Assembly: GCA_029934695.1 (NCBI GenBank)
Contig: JAOZLU010000283.1
Coordinates: 1-8,618 of the forward strand
DNA: 8,618 nt
Reading direction: 5' to 3'
From: Desulfobacterales bacterium
GTDB lineage: Bacteria; Desulfobacterota; Desulfobacteria; Desulfobacterales; 4be13
Under the pieces are notes generated by a model that was not told the DNA's origin, did not search any database, and was given only the letters and a program-made list of their open reading frames with translations. The first letter of the stretch is position 1. The number at the start of each line of letters is the position of its first letter. The translations under genes and the position numbers were made by a program. Shown here piece by piece: positions 5,507 through 8,618 of this stretch.

Positions 5507-8257
5507 TTATTTCTCTTGGATCAGCTTCCTCAGCACATAAGGCAGAATCCCCCCGTTTTCAAAATACGTCACATCAATATCGGTGTTAAGCCGTGCAATC
5601 ACTTCAAAATTCACCTCGGCCCCGTCTTTTTTCACCGCCCTGGCCCGCAACACCTTTCTGGGTTTCATGTCGGCAATACCGCTGACAGAATAGGTTTCTG
5701 AACCGTCCAATCCGAGGCTTTCCCAGCCCTCGCCCGGTTTAAAGGTCAGAGGCAGCACTCCCATCCCCACAAGGTTGCTCCTGTGGATCCGCTCATAAGA
5801 TTCCGCGATGACCGCCCTTATCCCCAAAAGAACAGTCCCTTTCGCGGCCCAGTCCCTTGAGGAGCCGGTTCCGTATTCCCTGCCGCCCAGGGCCAAAAGC
5901 TGGGTGCCTTCTTTTTTGTATTCCATGGCCGCGTCATAGATGAACGTCTCCCTGTTTTCCGGGAATTTTATCGTAAAGCTGCCCTCTTTGGGCGTGAGCA
6001 ACTGATTTTTCATCCTGATATTTCCGAATGTCCCCCGCATCATCACCTCATGGTTTCCCCTCCTGGAACCATAAGAATTGAAATTTTCAGGAGTGATATC
6101 CTTTCCCATGAGGTATTTTCCCGCGGGATAATCCTGGGGGATGGCTCCGGCAGGAGAAATATGGTCTGTTGTGACAGAGTCTCCCAGCAATGCAAGCACC
6201 CTCCCATCTTTCATGTCTGAAGGCGGTGTCAGCCTGAGATCGAAATCTTCAAAATAGGGCGGATTTTTGATATATGTTGATGCTTCGTTCCAATCGTAAG
6301 TGTCGCCTTCTGCAACAGGAAGGGCTTTCCAGAATTCGTCTCCTTCAAAAATTTTGCCGTACTCTGTCTTGAAAAACTCCTGTTTTGTATGTTTTCTGAC
6401 AAACGCCCCGATCTCTTCGGATGTCGGCCAGATATCGCCCAGACAGACCATCTCGCCGTTAGGATCAATCCCGACGGGGTCCGTGGTCAAATCCACATCA
6501 ATTCTTCCGACAATGGCAAACGCCACCACCAGCATGGGAGACATGAGGAAATTTCCCCGGATGCTCTGATGAATCCGGGCCTCGAAATTCCGGTTTCCGG
6601 AAAGCACAGAAGCCACTGTGAGATCATTTTCCAAAATCGCCCCCTCTATCCCCGGATGCAGGGAGCCGCTGTTACCGATACAGGTTGTGCAGCCGAACCC
6701 GGCAAGGTGAAACCCGAGGGCTTCAAAATAAGGCATCAGTCCGGCATCTTTGAGATATCCGAGGGCAACCTTTGATCCCGGAGCAAGCGAGGTCTTTATA
6801 TAATACGGAACCCTCAGTCCCTTTTCAACGGCCTTCTTTGCCAGAAGCCCGGCTCCGATAAGCACAGCCGGATTTGAAGTGTTGGTGCATGAGGTGATGG
6901 CCGCGATGACAATACTTCCGTGGCCTATTCTCGCCTTCCTTCCGTTCACATCTGCGTCATACATCTTTCTGTCACAATAAGGTGTACATTTTTCCTCACG
7001 GGAAGTGCAGGTTCCGAATTCATCATGAAACTGAGAAATGTCAGACATCTCCGCATCTCTTTCATGTTTGCAGTCAAGGATTATTTCAAACTGGTTTTCG
7101 ATATCTTCCAGGGCTATTCTGTCCTGGGGCCGGGCCGGGCCGGCCAGCGACGGCCCGACTGTGGAAAGATCAAGTTCCAGGACCTCGGTATATTCCGGAT
7201 CAGCTTCGCCGGTATAAAAAAGGCCGAGTGTTTTTGTATAAGCTTCTGTGATTTCAGCCTGGTCCTCCCGGTTCGTCATCCTGAGATATTCTATGGTCTT
7301 TTCATCCACGGGAAAGAACCCCATTGTCGCGCCGTATTCAGGGGACATATTGGCGACAGTGGCCCTGTCAGGGACAGTCAGGTTTTTCATCCCCGGGCCG
7401 AAATATTCCACGAATTTTTCCACAACATTATGCTTCCGAAGCATCTCTGTGACCGTCAGGACAAGATCAGTGGCCGTGATCCCTTCCTGAAGCGTCCCGA
7501 GCATTTTGAAGCCGATCACCTCGGGAACTGACATATAATATGGCTGACCCAGCATCACCGCTTCAGCCTCAATGCCGCCGACACCCCATCCCATCACGCC
7601 GATGCCGTTGATCATCGTCGTATGTGAATCAGTGCCAACCACTGTATCCGGATAAGCAAGGAGCCTTCCGTCAGCTTCCTCGGCAATCACCACCCTTCCC
7701 AAGTGTTCTAAATTAACCTGATGGCATATCCCGGAATTCGGGGGGACCACCTTGAAGTTGTCAAAACTTTTCTGCGCCCATTTCAAAAGCGCGTATCGCT
7801 CCCCGTTCCGTTCATATTCTTTGTCCACATTTTTGTTTAAAGCGTCCGCAGTGCCATAGTAATCCACCTGTACGGAGTGATCCACAATCAGTTCAACCGG
7901 AATCAGCGGGTTGATCTTCCGGGGATCGCCGCCAAGTTTTTTTACTGCATCCCGCATGGCCGCAAGATCCACAACAGCCGGAACCCCGGTAAAATCCTGC
8001 ATCAGAACCCGGGCCGGATGATAGGGGATTTCCACAGGTTCATCGTATCTTTTTTTCCATGTTGCGATATTGACCATATCCGCTTCGCTGACAACCCGTC
8101 CGTCCAGCTTCCTCAAAAGATTTTCAACAAGGATTTTGATTGAAAATGGGAGCTTTTTTATGTCGGCAATTCCTTTTTCTTCAATCCTGTTGATATCTGA
8201 AATATCATATTTTCGGCCTTTAATGTTTATTTTTCTTACAAAATCCTGTTTTTCCAT
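5507..8257 (-). CDS. acnA: Aconitate hydratase A (AcnA/IRP-type aconitase)
   Basis: Cytoplasmic [4Fe-4S] enzyme interconverting citrate and isocitrate through cis-aconitate in the TCA cycle. The 916-residue protein reads through with all family hallmarks: VDHSVQVDYYG (about 125-135), PPNSGICHQVNLEHL (172-186), GTDSHTTMINGIG (208-220), cluster ligands C457 (SCTNTSNP), C523 and C526 (GCTTCIGNSG), the swivelling domain GDSVTTDHISPAG (692-704) and YGSRRGNHE (729-737), and active-site GREYGTGSSRDW (792-803). From memory the E. coli AcnA ligands are 435, 501 and 504, so all are displaced by 22 here. This matches an insertion around 396-430 rich in Cys (C396, C417, C424, C428). I chose the start at 8257 because AGAGAGG lies just upstream (4-nt spacer after GAGG) and the frame further up reads through a hairpin repeat into the leader; the longer 949-residue version is unlikely. 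The gene is monocistronic here, convergent with the methyltransferase relic. Confidence 0.96.
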   Translation of the reverse strand: MEKQDFVRKINIKGRKYDISDINRIEEKGIADIKKLPFSIKILVENLLRKLDGRVVSEADMVNIATWKKRYDEPVEIPYHPARVLMQDFTGVPAVVDLAAMRDAVKKLGGDPRKINPLIPVELIVDHSVQVDYYGTADALNKNVDKEYERNGERYALLKWAQKSFDNFKVVPPNSGICHQVNLEHLGRVVIAEEADGRLLAYPDTVVGTDSHTTMINGIGVMGWGVGGIEAEAVMLGQPYYMSVPEVIGFKMLGTLQEGITATDLVLTVTEMLRKHNVVEKFVEYFGPGMKNLTVPDRATVANMSPEYGATMGFFPVDEKTIEYLRMTNREDQAEITEAYTKTLGLFYTGEADPEYTEVLELDLSTVGPSLAGPARPQDRIALEDIENQFEIILDCKHERDAEMSDISQFHDEFGTCTSREEKCTPYCDRKMYDADVNGRKARIGHGSIVIAAITSCTNTSNPAVLIGAGLLAKKAVEKGLRVPYYIKTSLAPGSKVALGYLKDAGLMPYFEALGFHLAGFGCTTCIGNSGSLHPGIEGAILENDLTVASVLSGNRNFEARIHQSIRGNFLMSPMLVVAFAIVGRIDVDLTTDPVGIDPNGEMVCLGDIWPTSEEIGAFVRKHTKQEFFKTEYGKIFEGDEFWKALPVAEGDTYDWNEASTYIKNPPYFEDFDLRLTPPSDMKDGRVLALLGDSVTTDHISPAGAIPQDYPAGKYLMGKDITPENFNSYGSRRGNHEVMMRGTFGNIRMKNQLLTPKEGSFTIKFPENRETFIYDAAMEYKKEGTQLLALGGREYGTGSSRDWAAKGTVLLGIRAVIAESYERIHRSNLVGMGVLPLTFKPGEGWESLGLDGSETYSVSGIADMKPRKVLRARAVKKDGAEVNFEVIARLNTDIDVTYFENGGILPYVLRKLIQEK

Positions 8258-8261
8258 AGCA

Positions 8262-8265
8262 CCTC
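8262..8265 (-). promoter_or_regulatory. Ribosome binding site of acnA
   Basis: GAGG (within AAGAGAGG on the minus strand) with a tight 4-nt spacer to ATG 8257. It supports the 916-residue start over the in-frame ATG at 8356. Confidence 0.55.
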
Positions 8266-8292
8266 TCTTGTCAGTCAATTTTTTGCAGGAAG

Positions 8293-8348
8293 TGAAAAGT
8301 GGAAAGTAAAAAGCCCCTATTTTCAATTTTTCACCTTCCCACTTTTCA
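8293..8348 (-). repeat. Leader hairpin upstream of acnA
   Basis: TGAAAAGTGG (8293-8302) and CCACTTTTCA (8339-8348) form a perfect 10-bp stem. Pairing can extend inward with a bulge (GGAA with TTCC, then GTAAAAA near 8306-8312 with TTTTTCAC near 8326-8333). In the acnA transcript it would end about 35 nt before the start codon. It may be a further genomic repeat or a leader structure affecting translation; there is no evidence for either role. Confidence 0.5.
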
Positions 8349-8376
8349 GACCTCAATTCTGATCACCAAAATTCCA

Positions 8377-8405
8377 ATTTTACCGAATTTTCTGTGTCAG
8401 TGCAA
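8377..8405 (-). promoter_or_regulatory. acnA: Candidate sigma-70 promoter of acnA
   Basis: On the minus strand, TTGCAC (8400-8405) and TAAAAT (8377-8382) are separated by exactly 17 nt. The -10 matches the consensus in five of six positions, the -35 in only three. Transcription would start near 8370 and give a leader of about 110 nt containing the hairpin at 8293-8348. Confidence 0.4.
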
Positions 8406-8468
8406 GATATTTTCTTGAAAGAAATGAATATAAACTCATTTTTTTGAAACTATAAAAACAGTTCATAT

Positions 8469-8556
8469 TCTGATTATAACGTATTTAGGGGACTGTGCCC
8501 GGGATGCTTTTTAATAACCGCAGAGAGCCGCGAAGGAGGCACAGAGAGCCACAGAG
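8469..8556. mobile_element. One end of a second member of the MITE family
   Basis: TCTGATTATAACG (8469-8481) followed by TATTTAGGGGA repeats the terminal inverted repeat seen at 5182-5205. Inward there is a TTTTTAA tract and then a CRCAGAG series (from 8519, 8540 and 8550, plus a variant CGCGAAG), parallel to the CACAAAG body of the 5183-5361 element. The spacer between terminal repeat and body differs. No opposite terminal repeat or target duplication is visible before the window ends, so this may be a truncated copy or continue outside. Confidence 0.6.
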
Positions 8557-8617
8557 TTCTTACTGAACGGATATCCGTTTCATCCTCCGATCCGTAAATC
8601 GCATCAATCATCTGCAA
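8474..8617 (-). CDS. Possible 3' end of an upstream gene, finished by MITE sequence (partial)
   Basis: An open frame enters from the right edge and runs 47 codons to TAA (8474-8476). It begins LQMIDAIYGSEDETDIRSV, which reads like real protein and faintly resembles the C-terminal helix of Gfo/Idh/MocA oxidoreductases (IDAIY-S pattern). From about residue 21 the codons lie in the CRCAGAG repeat and terminal inverted repeat (SRLSAVIKKHPGHSPLNTL), and the TAA lies in the terminal repeat itself. If real, the gene's native 3' end was replaced by the element. It could equally be a chance open frame; function is not assignable. Confidence 0.3.
   Translation of the reverse strand: MQMIDAIYGSEDETDIRSVRTLWLSVPPSRLSAVIKKHPGHSPLNTL
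8566..8579. repeat. 14-bp perfect palindrome
   Basis: AACGGATATCCGTT reads the same on both strands. It falls inside the putative partial coding end (Glu-Thr-Asp-Ile-Arg-Ser codons), so it may be coincidental. Confidence 0.35.
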
Positions 8618-8618
8618 A

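Noticed and set aside
6920..7531. 203-codon plus-strand open frame opposite aconitase
   Set aside because: Antisense shadow of a clearly conserved aconitase coding region.
8258..8356. 33-residue N-terminal extension of aconitase from an ATG at 8356
   Set aside because: It is encoded by the leader hairpin, is unlike AcnA N-termini, and the 8257 start has its own ribosome binding site.

Overview
The window is about 8.6 kb of moderate-GC bacterial chromosome. It holds three substantial protein genes, one gene relic, and unusually many short palindromic or transposon-like repeats. The gene set (a soluble REC-histidine kinase, a secreted PqqL-like M16 zinc protease, an AcnA-type aconitase) together with the repeat load fits a large, repeat-rich environmental genome. 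A Desulfobacterota (deltaproteobacterial sulfate-reducer-like) host is my best guess, but it rests on general protein and repeat style; no marker gene proves it.

Layout. Positions 1-94 are a paired palindromic repeat that also encodes the last codons and the stop of a minus-strand kinase gene. Positions 80-1276 (minus) encode the REC-HisKA-HATPase protein. Its frame is broken by an in-frame TAG at 248-250, where the family normally has Gln, so the G2 ATP-lid box lies beyond the stop. Positions 1277-2044 are a long divergent intergenic region with three tandem hairpins (1386-1483), an AT-rich stretch, a second copy of the paired palindromic repeat (1860-1930) and a perfect dyad (1967-1985). 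Positions 2045-4942 (plus) encode an exported two-domain M16 metallopeptidase.

Positions 5026 to about 5465 are the relic of a class I SAM-dependent methyltransferase gene (trans-aconitate-methyltransferase-like). Its N-terminal codons are joined directly to its C-terminal codons, so the SAM-binding core is gone. The C-terminal part is split by a 179-bp MITE-like element (5183-5361) with near-perfect terminal inverted repeats and an 8-9 bp target duplication. Removing the element and one duplicate restores the reading frame. Positions 5507-8257 (minus) encode aconitate hydratase A with a Cys-rich insertion, preceded by a leader hairpin and a plausible sigma-70 promoter. From 8469 to the edge lies one end of a second member of the same MITE family, which appears to supply the stop codon of a minus-strand gene that runs off the window.

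The three main genes show no operon relationship: the kinase and protease diverge, and the protease and aconitase converge on the relic. The most interesting content is the repeat biology: several hairpin families packed between genes, at least one element with a clean transposition footprint, and two places where repeat sequence has become the 3' end of a reading frame. I saw no CRISPR array, tRNA, rRNA or intact transposase gene.
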